A stretch of DNA of 64,000 nucleotides from Podocnemis expansa (GCA_007922195.1 ML681963.1:138151982-138215981); one strand, 5' to 3'; positions 12,101-21,553 are shown, counted from the first letter of the stretch. Notes: generated by a model not told the origin, from the sequence alone. Numbers and translations are program-made.

Positions 12101-14283
12101 GTGAGAAGTCTTGCTCGCAATGAAACACTCAATATGAAACTGTTCTACTGAAAGGTTCCTGAGAGCTTGCCTGCAAACCTAAGTATGATTTAATAAAGCA
12201 CTCTTAATTAGTACTTTTTAATAAGCTACTCTTATTTCTTACAGGAGTCTGAGGACAGCACTGAAATTTTCTTTGTACCAGAAATGGAGAATGCTAATGC
12301 TAGTATGCCGATTTTAGAGATCCAAAACTCTGTTCAGAATCCAACAGTTAATAGTTCTGATTCTGCACTAAGAAATGAATCACCTGAAGATACCAATGTT
12401 GCAGTCAGTGAGAGAAGTAGCCTACTACTAAATGATGAAAACAACTTTTGTGAAGAGTCCTGTCACAAAGCTGAAAGATATTTAGCACCAGTGAAGCCTC
12501 CAGACAAGCCTAATTTTGTCTTTCACACAGGACAGTCTAATATGTCAAATCACAGGATGTTGGTACCTCAGATGGTAAGTGGGAAATGCTGAGTGTGTCA
12601 TGAATCTCTTGTGTAACCTCATAGAAGCAATATAACAACTTTTTTTAATATCTAGAGCTTCTAGGTTGGTAGAATGAGTTGGCAATAAAATCAACCCCTT
12701 ACCATTATTTTTATTTTTAAAAGGGAAATGTGAGGGAAAACATGGTGGTTGAAGTGCTATCATCAGAAATCTCCATTCAACCTGGAAACTCTGTTTAACT
12801 AAGTGACTACTGTACTCCTATTTCCATTGCTCAGTACCAATAGGGAGCACAGTTTTCATGTTATTACTGTGACAGATATGCTGCTGCATCTCTTATTAGC
12901 TAGTGGCGGAGCAGGATTTTCTGACTGGCAGTTTTGCTGACATTTATTGATTTGTGAAAGCTATGAATTCTCATGCCTGTGAAATCAAAGCACCAGAGAC
13001 TCAAGGATAGCAATTTGTAAATGAGTAAATGATGTTTTGTACTGTTTGAATAAACAGAAATATTTATGTTGCAGGTCAGGGATTCTGAAACCAGGCCTCC
13101 TATAGTAGTAAAAAATCTTTCTCAAGAAGGTAAGTAGTTAAAATAGCCCCCCTTTTTAGGGATTTAAAATTTGTAATAGTCAGTAGAGTAGTGTGCAAAA
13201 TCTGATTTTTCTATCTTGAGTTTATTATACATAATTATGGGACAGTTAAGTGAAAGAATAATAGATACTATTTTGTTTAGTTTTTTGTCCAGCTTACTAT
13301 CTTAGCACTTCCAAACTGAATATTGTTTGCTGCCCCCCCCTTTTTTTTTTGACTTCTAAGAAACTGCTTTAAAAATGCTTTAAAAACACAAAACATTCCC
13401 CCATGTGCACACATTTAATTAAAAAAAAAAAAGTTGTTTCTATGTAAGGACATTGTTTTTTCATTGTTTCATGTCTCTATGACACACTTAGGACTAGAAG
13501 TTGTCGTATGGGTCACAGAGTCTGGTTTCTTGCTATTACAGGCCACCCTATCATATATTTATGTTCTTAAATATCACTATTCAAAGTTAGTGTCAGTAAT
13601 TTTAGGAACAGTAGCTTTTTACAGCTAACCATCATCTAGTACACCATTTCCCAAACTAATTTGGCAATGGAATACTTGGGTTTGGAATATATTGACACAG
13701 CACATACATGCTGCGCTGGGGAGGGAGAGGGGTCTTCCATATTGAAAAATCAAATTTTTTTCACAGAACACCTATTCATATCATAAAGAACACAGTTTAG
13801 GAAACACTGCTCTAATAAAAGGGTTCATTCATGTACCAGCAGTGTAATCTGCAGCATACCATGTAAAAACACAACAGCGTTTCTGTAGTGGCTTTGCTTA
13901 TAGAGTGTCCATTCAAACAAATAAAACACAAGGGTGTGTTAGATGCCAGTATTTAATGCTTTTTTTTTTTTTCCCTTCCAGCATTAAGTGACAGCTTTTA
14001 TTGTTTTATAAAAAATGTGCCTCCACGAAACTGGAACATGTTTATGAGAACTCATCTAGCAGATAATGAAATCGACAAAGCAACTTTGGACCATCCAAAA
14101 GATATTGAAGAGCAATATTATCAGATGCTAATCATTTGGAAAAACAGATTTGGAAATGAGGAATCTATTATTAAATTATTAGATAGCCTATGGAATATAG
14201 GACTTAAAAGGCCCCATGAAAACATCATGAACTATTTAATAAGTAAGGGTATTATAACAGTACAAGAGGCCAAAGTCCAATGA
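31..14283 (+). CDS. Death-domain TNF receptor superfamily member (Tnfrsf22/23/26-locus type), 5' partial, nine exons
   Basis: Coding exons are 31-136, 2303-2434, 2688-2799, 3410-3483, 6053-6160, 7832-7857, 12245-12574, 13075-13129 and 13982-14283. All introns are GT-AG and the joined frame is open for 414 codons to a TGA. Window residues about 18-135 form three cysteine-rich repeats, followed by a very short stalk, a hydrophobic helix (about 145-168) ended by IKK, a polar linker of about 150 residues rich in Ser, Glu and Asn, and a death domain (about 318-405) containing NWNMFMR. The family binds TNF-like ligands at the plasma membrane and recruits death-domain adaptors to trigger apoptosis or NF-kB. 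The signal peptide exon is outside the window. Domain order and short stalk resemble Fas, but the linker is longer. The position next to CARS1 matches the mouse Tnfrsf22/23/26 cluster, so orthology to that group is my inference; Fas or TNFRSF10-like are alternatives. Confidence 0.88.
540..880. mobile_element. Palindrome-rich nonautonomous DNA transposon, TTAGTTCGAACTAA family, copy 1
   Basis: Many copies of TTAGTTCGAACTAA or close variants occur head to head over about 300 bases. The ends are loosely inverted: GGCTACACTAGC at the left against GCTAGTGGAGACAGCC at the right. A second copy lies at 5417-5824. There is no ORF. The transposon class is inferred from the inverted architecture and the element boundaries are approximate. 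Confidence 0.6.
1221..1461. mobile_element. Nonautonomous hAT element (CAGGGGTTGGCAACC ends)
   Basis: The left end CAGGGGTTGGCAACC is mirrored by GGTTGCAGACCCCTG at the right. The flanks ACTTAGAC and AATAAGAC are an eroded 8-bp target duplication (6 of 8). The interior is GC-rich without a transposase; the overlapping minus-strand reading frames are fortuitous. Confidence 0.8.
2303..2434 (+). CDS. TNF receptor exon b (CRD1/CRD2)
   Basis: The exon encodes TYVAEHC, CYHC and CIRCKLC cysteine motifs of CRD1-CRD2. The acceptor is TTATATAG and the donor GTATAG is weak but in frame. It starts by completing a Gly codon and ends with the first base of an Asp codon. Confidence 0.85.
2688..2799 (+). 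CDS. TNF receptor exon c (CRD2/CRD3)
   Basis: Acceptor TTTCTCAG and donor GTATGT. It encodes the DTECQCKPGYFC motif typical of death-receptor CRD2, then CEMCHRCKRK. Two bases remain for a split Lys codon. Confidence 0.87.
2800..3409 (+). other. TNF receptor intron, no feature seen
   Basis: GTATGT to ATATTTTAG. The sequence is unremarkable, and I recognise no repeat or coding signal. Confidence 0.7.
3410..3483 (+). CDS. TNF receptor exon d (end of CRD3)
   Basis: Encodes CPEGKEIVQKCNATVDLEC, the last cysteine-rich segment, with an NAT N-glycosylation sequon. Acceptor ATATTTTAG, donor GTACAG. The last base joins the next exon as Gly. Confidence 0.86.
3574..4980. mobile_element. Tigger-like DNA transposon relic carrying a further insertion
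   Basis: The left end CAGTAGAACCTCAAAGTCAC and the right end (reverse strand CAGTAGAACCTCAAAGTTAT) are inverted repeats matching at about 24 of 27 positions. A TA precedes the left end. Arms at about 3574-3690 and 4695-4980 look like one element. The A/T-rich middle (about 3740-4690) does not resemble either arm and is probably a second, unclassified repeat. No transposase ORF survives. The Tigger assignment rests on the TIR style and TA flank. Confidence 0.65.
5417..5824. mobile_element. Palindrome-rich nonautonomous DNA transposon, TTAGTTCGAACTAA family, copy 2
   Basis: The left end reads TATGTCTGCACTGGCA and the right, on the reverse strand, TATGTCAACATCAGCA. Between them are at least ten partial copies of the 14-base palindrome TTAGTTCGAACTAA and TTAGTTCAAACTAA. 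Same family as the copy near 540-880. No ORF. Confidence 0.65.
6053..6160 (+). CDS. TNF receptor exon e (transmembrane)
   Basis: Encodes a hydrophobic run including ALWILGILFLVVFAFVCFL, closed by basic IKK, a single-pass type I membrane anchor. Acceptor TTTTGCAG, donor GTAACT. Only about eight residues separate the last CRD cysteine from the membrane segment. Confidence 0.88.
6215..6590. repeat. Stem-loop MITE-like fragments with TGCTTAAG motifs
   Basis: Phrases such as CATGTGCTTAAAG, CATATGCTTAAGTACATTGCTGAAT and GCTTAAGTTGCTGAATCCTGC match a palindromic reptile interspersed repeat also seen at 43798-43924 and about 33590-33712. Boundaries are approximate. Confidence 0.45.
7195..7440. repeat. 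Probable MITE of the TATGTCTACAC type, degraded
   Basis: The stretch starts GAGTATGTCTCTTACA and ends near GGTCAACCTGAC and GGTCTAAGTCAGG, phrases typical of turtle nonautonomous DNA elements. The inverted ends are too eroded for firm limits. Confidence 0.3.
7832..7857 (+). CDS. TNF receptor 26-bp exon f (juxtamembrane)
   Basis: Acceptor ATGTTTCAG and donor GTAAGT are both strong. With the carried base the exon encodes ENKVRENDV and leaves phase 0. Its length is not a multiple of three, so skipping shifts frame and gives an immediate TGA in the next exon. Confidence 0.75.
8461..10566. mobile_element. hAT-type element inserted in the solo LTR (CAATGTTCCCT ends)
   Basis: The left end CAATGTTCCCTCTA is matched by CAGGGAACATTG at the right. 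The flanks GAGCCAAT (8453-8460) and GACCCAGT (10567-10574) form an eroded 8-bp target duplication (6 of 8). The GC-rich right arm (about 10090-10566) contrasts with an A/T-rich core. No transposase ORF is visible. Shares its end sequence with the copy at 17463-18029. Confidence 0.65.
8757..8893. repeat. Fragment of the CTTTAAGTGCCACAAGACTC repeat family, nested in the hAT element
   Basis: Contains GTGGGATTTTCTCCCAC, GTTAGTCTTTAAGTGCCACA and GACTAACACAGCTGCCCCT, the diagnostic order of a family present at several places in this window. Class unknown to me. Confidence 0.65.
12245..12574 (+). CDS. TNF receptor exon g (cytoplasmic linker)
   Basis: A 330-bp phase-0 exon encoding 110 polar residues from ESEDSTEIFFVP to HRMLVPQM. 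It is rich in Ser, Asn and Glu with no recognised domain, and looks like a disordered spacer between membrane and death domain. Acceptor TTTCTTACAG, donor GTAAGT. It is unusually long compared with the equivalent stretch of Fas. Confidence 0.85.
12575..13074 (+). other. TNF receptor intron, no feature seen
   Basis: GTAAGT to TGTTGCAG. No repeat or coding signal recognised. Confidence 0.7.
13075..13129 (+). CDS. TNF receptor exon h (pre-death-domain linker)
   Basis: Short exon encoding VRDSETRPPIVVKNLSQE with a TGTTGCAG acceptor and GTAAGT donor. Its last base completes the Ala codon that opens the death-domain exon. Confidence 0.8.
13642..13809. mobile_element. Short hAT MITE in the last TNF receptor intron
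   Basis: The left end CACCATTTCCCAAACT and the right end AGTTTAGGAAACACTG are inverted. The flanks ATCTAGTA and CTCTAATA match at 6 of 8, a central-TA target duplication. The rest of intron 13130-13981 shows only a polypyrimidine run before the acceptor. Confidence 0.65.
13982..14283 (+). CDS. TNF receptor exon i (death domain and stop)
   Basis: The terminal exon encodes the whole death domain, from LSDSFYCFIKNVPP through NWNMFMRTHLADNEIDKA and YYQMLIIWKNRFGNE to QEAKVQ and TGA. The pattern of six helices with a Trp in helix 1 and a conserved WK segment in helix 5 fits the death-domain fold. A T-rich tract and TTCCAG acceptor precede it. One exon carrying the complete death domain is also the Fas arrangement. 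Confidence 0.88.
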
Positions 14284-14451
14284 GTTTGCTATTATCAACC
14301 AAAAGAAAAAACAAAACAATAGAAACTTTACACTCTATAGATATGTTTCTATATACATGACCTTGCTTTAGTGCATGTTGCCATTTTTTTTTTTTAATTG
14401 TTGGTTTAAGAAAACTGAAAATGTCAGCTTGAAAACTACTGGGAAAGCAAA

Positions 14452-14558
14452 TAGAGATCATCAAGTCTAACCCCCTGGGGCTTGAACCCAGGACCTTCTG
14501 CATATTAAGCAGAGGTGATCTCATGAGGTCCCTTCCAACCCTATGATTTGATTGAATA
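14452..14558. repeat. CR1/SINE-like mosaic fragment
   Basis: ATCATCAAGTCTAACCCCCTGG and GAGGTCCCTTCCAACCCTAT are CR1-type phrases. Between them GGGCTTGAACCCAGGACC resembles an inverted tRNA box B region. A mosaic or tRNA-derived SINE is possible, but the copy is too short to decide. Confidence 0.4.
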
Positions 14559-14771
14559 TGAGGGTTTTCAACCCATCTTGTAATACAAGTCAATGGAACA
14601 ACAGGATAAATGAGAAAAATGAGTTCAAATGTCTTCACTGCAACTCATTTCATATAGAACAGCTGAGTCTCAGGAATGTTTCTTACAGGACTCTATTTGT
14701 CATTAGTTAACTATGACAAGAATTCAAGTTGCTGTGCTCACTTAAAATTTGTCCTGAGTTGTATTACATTA

Positions 14772-14777
14772 AATAAA
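14772..14777 (+). terminator. Possible polyadenylation signal of the TNF receptor gene
   Basis: AATAAA lies about 490 bases after the stop codon, the first such hexamer in the 3' flank. Later candidates occur near 16043 and an ATTAAA near 16187, so the actual cleavage site is uncertain. Confidence 0.4.
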
Positions 14778-15084
14778 CTTGAGTATAGGTTAAAAACTTG
14801 AGAGAGTGAAAGATTTCAACTTGCTTAATCTTTTCCTGTTCAGTTGAGGAAATAACATATATTTTCATTAGACTATATAATAACCTTTGAACACTGTTAT
14901 GTCTTGGGAAATGAGCACAGGAACGTTAATAGCAAAATAATTGGAGGGAATGACATTTGTTATTGAAGGCTTTGAAGCGTATTGTCATTTTTTTATCTGC
15001 ACTGATAAACAGGACCAAATAACATCTAGAATCTTATTTTTTATGTGCAGTGAAAAATGTATTTACAAAAACACTATAATATGA

Positions 15085-15780
15085 AGAAATTGAAACAGTT
15101 TAAGACCAGAAGGGGCACTTATGCAGAAGGTTAGACTAGCTGGTCTAACTCAGGTCATTATATTTCACTTGGTTATCTTTGTAGTGAGTTTAGTAATGCA
15201 GACCTTCTGGAAAATATCTAGTCTTAATATGAAGACATCAAGAGGTGAAGGATGCCTTAATAATTCATTCCAAAGGCTAATTGTCCTCACTGTTAGAAAT
15301 TTATGTGCTTTCTTTTTAATTTTAATTTGTCTAGTTTTAGCTTTTAGATATGCTTCTTATTTCATCTTTCTCAGCTAGAGGAAAGAGTCCTTTAGTACCT
15401 GGTACTTTCTCCCCAGAAAAGTATACTTGGATACTGGAATTAAGTACCTCACCTTTTTGATAAGTTAAGAAGAAACAACTCTTTAAGTCTTCCAATCTAA
15501 AGCATTTTCTTTAGCCTTCAAATCATTTTTGTGGCTCTTTTTCTATAGGTTTTCCAATTTGTCAGCATCCTTTTTAAAGTGTGCATACCAGAACCATATG
15601 CAATATTCCACTCTAGGTTTCACTTATGCCATATACAGATGTAAAATGACCTCACTGCTCATTATCCTCTTTATGCATCCAAAGATAACATTGGCCTTCT
15701 CCCACAGCATTACACTGGAGCTTATGTTCAGTTGTTTCTTTACTATAGCCCTTAAATCCTTTTTCAGTCACTGATTTCCA
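15085..15780 (-). mobile_element. Ancient CR1-type LINE fragment, antisense
   Basis: Phrases such as CCAATTTGTCAGCATCC, CAGAACCATATGCAATATTCC and CATTGGCCTTCTCCCACAGC are the reverse complement of the end of the CR1 second ORF and its 3' region. Many stops interrupt it, so it is inactive. Confidence 0.6.
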
Positions 15781-15783
15781 GGA

Positions 15784-15900
15784 TCCAAAGGAGTAGCCAT
15801 GTTAGTCAAATTTAGCAAAACGACAAGAAATCTTGTGGCACTTGTGATAACTTTGTTAGTCTTTTAAAGTGCCACAAGACTCCTTGTTTGGTTTCCATGA
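15784..15900. repeat. Fragment of the GTGCCACAAGACTCCTTG repeat family
   Basis: Carries GTAGCCATGTTAGTC, TCTTGTGGCACTT and the inverse AAAGTGCCACAAGACTCCTTG, so both arms of the palindromic family are present. A poly-T tract follows at about 15978-16009. Confidence 0.6.
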
Positions 15901-15975
15901 GACAGTCTTCCATTTTGTAGCTTTGGCCTGCATTCTTTGTTCCTATAGGTATAACGCTGTGTTTGGTTTGCAACG

Positions 15976-15977
<2 letters not shown>

Positions 15978-16009
<32 letters not shown>
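15978..16009. repeat. Poly-T tract
   Basis: An uninterrupted T run of about 30 bases in the 3' flank of the TNF receptor gene. It explains the lysine-rich minus-strand frame here, which is not a gene. Confidence 0.9.
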
Positions 16010-16014
<5 letters not shown>

Positions 16015-16557
16015 GGGCTATGCTTACCACTAAACAGGATGCAATAAATACATGTAGCAGTCTCTAAATCTGTTTTTAACAGTTCAGTTAAATACTATAT
16101 ATATTTGTGCAATATGTTTTTAAATTATGCAAGTAGAATTTGTACTTCAGATCTATTGTTTAATGTGTACTTTTATATATTTTGTTATTAAAGGATTTTC
16201 ATTCTTAAACGTGCTATCGTTTATGAAAAATAGCCTGTCTCATTCTATCTTTAACTTTGAAGGTATACTTAGTAATTAGGGACTGTGCCTTTTAAAATAA
16301 TACTATTAATAGTACTGGAACTGTTTGGGGGCTTTTTTGTTGTTGTTTTGAAGGTAAGTACATTGAGGTAGACAGAGTAATAATCTACTTTCCAGTGTTC
16401 TTAGGCTGAACTGAATAAATAGTGACACCTTTCAGTGACAACTTTTTGTTGATTAAATTCATATTTACCAAGGCCTCTTTTTAGGCCTGTCTCCATTATG
16501 GTTTAAGATAGTGGGGTTGCTGCAGTACCTCTTTGCACATTGTACCAAGATATAATA

Positions 16558-17080
16558 CAGGCATGGCCAAACTGTGGCTCCGGAGCTGCTTGTGGCTCTT
16601 GAGTGAAACAGTGCGGCTTGTGGAAGAAAGCCAGAGGAAAGCAGTCCTAGCCCAGGAGTTTTAAATCCCCTGCCCTGAGCATACTCAGGGGGGAGCCCCA
16701 GCCTGTGCCTAGCCGCTGGAGCGGCCGGGTAAGGGGGCCCTGGGGAGGAGGGTCGGCCCAGGGGAGCCAGCATCAGGGTCTGGGGGTTAGGGATGGGGTC
16801 AGGATGGCAGAAAGAAGTGGTGGCATGGTCTGGACAGCGGAGAGAAGCTAAGTTTTTACTGTATAGGTAGGCCTAGTCTTCATGATAACCTTAAGTAATT
16901 ATTAGAATCTGACAGTAGGATCCATATTTGCCCTTTTTATGATAAAATTAAAGTGTGCAATGAATTTTAAACTTAGTAATTTTGGAGTAGGTAAAATATG
17001 GCTATATGCCTTACTGTGGCTCTCGAAGGTTTAATAGTCAACTTGTGTGGCTCTTGAGTTCCATAAGTTTGGCCACCCCG
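16558..17080. mobile_element. hAT element with TGGCCAAACT ends
   Basis: The left CAGGCATGGCCAAACTGTGG and right AAGTTTGGCCACCCCG are inverted repeats. The flanks ATATAATA and ATATAGTA match at 7 of 8 with a central TA. Repeats of TGTGGCTCTTGAG occur internally at both arms. No transposase ORF. Confidence 0.78.
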
Positions 17081-17462
17081 ATATAGTAGTACAAACGATG
17101 TGTGTAATATGCAATCAGGGCCAGATCGAGGGACCTGGGCCTGACCAGTGTTGTGGCGGGCCCCCCAACCTCCCCTTGCCATGGTGCACTGCCTGGGGGT
17201 GGGACATCTGGACCCCTTGTGCTGTCAGTGGGTTCTGGGGCCCTGGCCAGGATGGCAGAGGGGTTGGGGGAGGTGTAGCTGGACAGTGCTGCTGTAGGGG
17301 TTTGGGAAGGGCTGCAGCTGGCACTGTTGTGGGTGAGGGCAGTAGGGAGGGGCCGTGAGCCTGGGGGGAGGAAGGCCCCACAGGCAGGGCCATCCCTAGG
17401 GGGGAGCGGGGCCTAGGGCAAATCAGTTTGTGCAGGGCCCCCCAATTTTAACCTTTGCAGTG

Positions 17463-18029
17463 CAATGTTCCCTCTAAGCCAGTGGTTCCCAACCTGTGGT
17501 CCAGGGACCCCCAGAGGTCCACAGACACTTTGGAGGGGGTCTGCGGAGCCTCTCCCTACCCGGGGCCAGAATCCAGCTACAGCCCTGATGCTCCCTGCTA
17601 GGGCTGCCTTTCCCCATCTGTGGCTGTATCCTGGCAGGGGAATGGAGCCACAGCAGCTCCCCAGCAGGGGCAAGGGCAGGGGGCCACAGCTCCTGTGGCT
17701 CAGCTACCTGGTGGCGCAGGCAATGGCGGTGGCAGCACTGCTCACCAGCTGTCCCACTGGTGCGGGCCAGAATCTGCCCATGCAGGCCAGATTACATAAT
17801 CAGCCAGGGAGGTCCCCAAAGGTTTGTTTTTTTGTTTTGTTTTGTTACAAAGGGGTCCCCAGCCTGAAAAAGGTTGGGAACCACTGCTCTAAGCTGATGA
17901 TGCAGCTGAGCAATTTCCCTGCTGGTTCTCCAGGCCCCAACGGGCTTCTTCCCTGCTGCCCGCTGGCTCCCCAATAACTTGTGCACCCATAACTTGTTCA
18001 GCTGCATCATCAGCTTAGAGGGAACACTG
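17463..18029. mobile_element. Third-level element of nest 1 (CAATGTTCCCT ends)
   Basis: Left arm CAATGTTCCCTCTAAGC, right arm GCTTAGAGGGAACACTG. Both are followed internally by TGATGATGCAGCTGA on opposite strands. The target duplication is weak. Interrupted by a younger copy at 17480-17886. Confidence 0.7.
17480..17886. mobile_element. Innermost hAT copy of nest 1 (CAGTGGTTCCCAACC ends)
   Basis: A perfect 15-bp inverted terminus CAGTGGTTCCCAACC/GGTTGGGAACCACTG and a perfect 8-bp target duplication CTCTAAGC (17472-17479 and 17887-17894) are visible. It is therefore the youngest member of the nest. Interior is GC-rich, without a transposase. Confidence 0.9.
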
Positions 18030-18682
18030 GGAAGTGTCAATTTTTCTTTAATAAAATCATAAATTTCTAGCCCTTAGGCTAAAAAGTTGCAGAGAAGCAG
18101 AAAAACATGACCTGACTATCCTAAAGGCTCAAAACCCAGAAGTCAGAGAAAATAGCTCCCCCCCCCATTTATTATTTCTTTAAACATCTCTTTATTTTTA
18201 AGTGAGTTTTAATGATATGTTTAAGCCAGACTTATGACTATTTTTGATGTTTAGGGTAGGCAATACTGAATGTGTCATGGTGATGTTTCATCAACCTCAC
18301 AGCCAAGTGGACAGGAGCATCTGGAGGTACTCTTTGTGTTTCTGGTTTTCTGTTCAAGATGGGCACACAATTTTACAAGTTTAATAATTTCTTAGATGCA
18401 GTTTTTGTTAAATTGAAAATTGAGAGAGAGAGAGATGCTATTTTTGGATGACATCAAGAAATAAATGCAGGTCCTCTCTCACCTTAAAGCACTGGATTCC
18501 AACTGTCTAATGTATGTTATTTCCTTTATACTGCCTGACACTCTCCTTTCCCGTCTTATTTTAATGTATGTTTTCATACATTCCTCTTTCTTTGCAGGTG
18601 ATCTAAGTAATGAAACTCAGGTACTGTTTGAGGATGAGAGGAAGAAACAAGGGACCTTTGACCTCTGCTCAGATACCCTGAT

Positions 18683-18785
18683 GTAAAACAGACAAGGAGT
18701 CTTGTGGCACTTTTAAAAGGTAACACATAAATAAATTTGTTAGTCTTTCAAAGTGCCACAGGATTCCTTGTTTGTTTCACTAAAC
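18683..18785. repeat. Fragment of the GTGCCACAAGACTCCTTG repeat family
   Basis: ACAAGGAGTCTTGTGGCACTT is followed by the inverse AAAGTGCCACAGGATTCCTTG about 40 bases later, a compact palindrome inside the second-level element of nest 1. Confidence 0.65.
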
Positions 18786-20152
18786 TTGACCCACATGGCC
18801 ACAGTTGCTTTCCTCTTTGCCATGCTTTGGGACTGGTGGTCTGACTGCAATCAATGACAATGGGGGTAATTTACAGTGCAGAAGGAAGGACAAAAAACTT
18901 CTTTAATGTGTTGACTGATGGCCATTAACCCTAAAAACCCAGTATTTCCATATGAGAGCTAGCCTGGGGTCTTCTCTCTGAGATATAATAGATCATTATC
19001 TGCACAGAGAAGTTTGCTCAAAAAGACATCCCTGAAGACTGAAAAGTCTTGTTAAATGTAGAAGAAAAAAAGTTCTTTGATATCTTGAACACTTTCTGGA
19101 GATGCTGATGTAAATTCAAAGAGAAGGTCCTGTTTTGTAAGGGTTGGGGATGTGACATTCTCCTAACTTTGTCCCTGTTTGCTTGACTGAGGCTGGCTCC
19201 ATAAGTTTTATCTCAACACTTGCCCTTTCTCTTCCCCTCAGGGAGCAATTGTGGGAAGGTGGCTACTTAAGAGTTGCTGTAAACAAACGCTGCCGGTCTG
19301 AATTTCCTTCCCCCTTCCCTGACCAGCCGGAGCTGCTCCCTAGTCCCACAGCTTGAAAATGTTCCCTGCTTCCTTACTCCAGCCAGCTGCTTGGGATCCC
19401 CCAAAAGCACGAGGCCCCCCAAAGTGCAGGGCCTAGAGCAGTTGTCCCTCCTGCCCCCCCTTAAGGATGGCCCTGCCCACAGGCCTGTGCTATGGAGGGG
19501 AGGGAGGAGCAGAGCTTGTGGATTGCTGTACTCATGCCCTGTTCCCAGCTGACTGGCCTGAAGTAGACCAACCAGCCACGGGGCTGGGCAAGCAGGTGGC
19601 AGTGGCAGCCAGTCACTAGAGCCAGGGCCAGATTTTTGAGGAGCTGCAGGGCCCCCCTTTAGGCCAGGGCCAGAGGGGCTGCCGTTCCTACTGCTCCTAG
19701 GTTAATCACACCCTGCATGCAATAAATAGAGTCCTTTGCTGTCTAGGCAATTGCCACAAATGTGACCATTAGAACCAAGTACACATCACAGTATGTGTGA
19801 TCCTCTGCTGAGTTTTTCCTCTGGTTTTCTTATTGAGACACTCTGGGTAGAGCTGAAACTAAGTAGCATCACCATTCTTACTAACAGCGGCTACTCCTCA
19901 CTTTTATTACTGAGGCAGACAAGTACAGCTAGGGAAGGGAAAGGAGTTTTAATCTTGTTGACTAGGAATTGTTGGCCACTTCAATTGTTGGCCACTTCTT
20001 AGCTAAAACAACTGAAACTAAATTGGGTTCCTCTGTTGTACAACTTGATGAGCTGAAAGAAAAGAGTAGATGAGTAGCAAATCTGGATTTGAATAAATAT
20101 TTGACAAAAAATGGGGAATGCTGTCATACCAGCACAGAGCAGTGCCCTATCT

Positions 20153-20335
20153 CAGTACCAGTAGTTCTCAACCACCGTGTCAGGACACATTACTATGTTG
20201 CCACACAGTGGAAAGTGTGTCTCGAAGAGCTAAGGAGATGGCTGAATTTGGCCTGGAGGGGGTGAGCTGTTGTGTCATGTAGGGTTGCAATATGCCATCA
20301 AGTGTGTTGTGACCCACAAAAGTTGAGAACCACTG
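20153..20335. mobile_element. hAT MITE (AGTAGTTCTCAACC ends)
   Basis: CCAGTAGTTCTCAACC at the left mirrors AAGTTGAGAACCACTG at the right. A perfect CCCTATCT duplication (20145-20152 and 20336-20343) flanks it with a central TA. The left end carries a small extra CAGTA. Confidence 0.8.
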
Positions 20336-20499
20336 CCCTATCTTGCTCACAGTTACCTAGGCTAGATCCCTCAGACTGGCTACCATAGTTCACCTAACTG
20401 CTGTAGTTCAGTTAAGGTGCATCTTTCCATTTGACTTCTTACTAAATTTACAGCTATGTATTATGAAACAGGCTTTTAGCTTGGCTCTGCAGAGCTTAA

Positions 20500-20560
20500 G
20501 TATTCCTGTAGTGGCAGGGCTGTCTACAAGTGCCACCAAAGTCCTTGTTTGTTCAACTGT
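20500..20560. repeat. Fragment of the GTGCCACAAGACTCCTTG repeat family
   Basis: TACAAGTGCCACCAAAGTCCTTGTTTG is a short truncated end of the same family seen elsewhere in the window. Confidence 0.4.
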
Positions 20561-20627
20561 GCACAGAATAGCTACAGTCAACCAGGCAGCATCTGCAATT
20601 CAACCACATCCTGCCTATACCTTAAGC

Positions 20628-20767
20628 TAGTGGTTTTCAAACTTTTTCCATCAGGACCCAGTTGAAACCCTGCATTCCAGTCCTGCAGCAGCAGTGAGTG
20701 CCGTGACCCAGTACCTGAGGGTCTGTGACCCAGTACTGGGCCCCGACCCTAAGTCTGAAAACCATTG
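20628..20767. mobile_element. hAT MITE (AGTGGTTTTCAAAC ends)
   Basis: TAGTGGTTTTCAAACT and AGTCTGAAAACCATTG are inverted ends of a 140-bp copy. A perfect CCTTAAGC duplication (20620-20627 and 20768-20775) flanks it. Confidence 0.88.
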
Positions 20768-21553
20768 CCTTAAGCTGCTCGTGGCACTGTGCAGGCTTGC
20801 CAGTCATCTATAAAATTTGTGGTCAGTTTAAAAAAAAATTTTTTTAAACCGTCAGGAAATATGAAAATAAATAAAACATGTTGTCCTTTGATGTTGTTGT
20901 CATTCAGAATCACTTCTTGTATCAAAACTAATCATGACTGTCATTTCTATTATTGCACATGACCAAAGAACCCAACTGACTGACTAACTGCAGCTAAAAT
21001 ATTTGCATAATTCCAAATTCCTGTGGCCAGCATACTGCAAGTGAGTACACACTTTTGTGATATATTGTTTATGGCATTTTTAGTGATGTCTGTATAAAGT
21101 TTACTACGTTGTTAAAAAACATCAATTTCAAATCTTCATGTCAGTAAAAACTAAAATGCAGGGTTGGCAACCTTGAATTGCGTGGGTAAATTGGACAAAC
21201 AACCTAGCATTCTCTGCAGTACCAATGCTTGTGATTTTATCTGCACTTTTGCAATAGTTGGTGTTTTCCTTGAAGTCCCAGGGATGGGGAGTTATGTAAT
21301 ATGGTGAGACTCCCTCCTTCCATTTTAAAATAAATGCATGTGTTTAAGCTTTGTTTGCAGAGAGAAGCTTGCACACTGCACTTGTGACTCAAAGGCACCA
21401 TAAATGCTCACTAGCCAAAAGGCAAATAATAGAGAGAACCATGCTATGTTATTTACAGCTCATTACTTTTTATGCCAAGATCAAGGTTTTGAGAGTGGAG
21501 GTGGAGTCTGATGCCTGATGTTCAGCCTCCCAGGGCTGGCAACACTGACAGAC

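Larger units (their letters stand above)
17385..19475. mobile_element. Second-level element of nest 1 (CAGGGCCATCC ends)
   Basis: Begins CAGGGCCATCCCTAGG and ends AAGGATGGCCCTG, flanked by a perfect 8-bp duplication CCCACAGG (17377-17384 and 19476-19483). Subterminal arms share GGCCTAGGGCA and GTGCAGGGCC. No intact transposase ORF. It contains the element at 17463-18029 and a short repeat near 18683-18785. Confidence 0.78.
17116..19715. mobile_element. Outer hAT-type element of nest 1 (CAGGGCCAGAT ends)
   Basis: Starts CAGGGCCAGATCGAGG and ends AGGTTAATCACACCCTG. The flanks TATGCAAT and CATGCAAT match at 7 of 8. A second member of the family lies at 37740-38280. Its middle was interrupted by the element at 17385-19475. 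Confidence 0.65.

Noticed and set aside
14482..14515. Possible tRNA gene
   Set aside because: Only a box B-like piece in antisense is present; no acceptor stem or box A can be paired. A SINE or CR1 remnant fits better.
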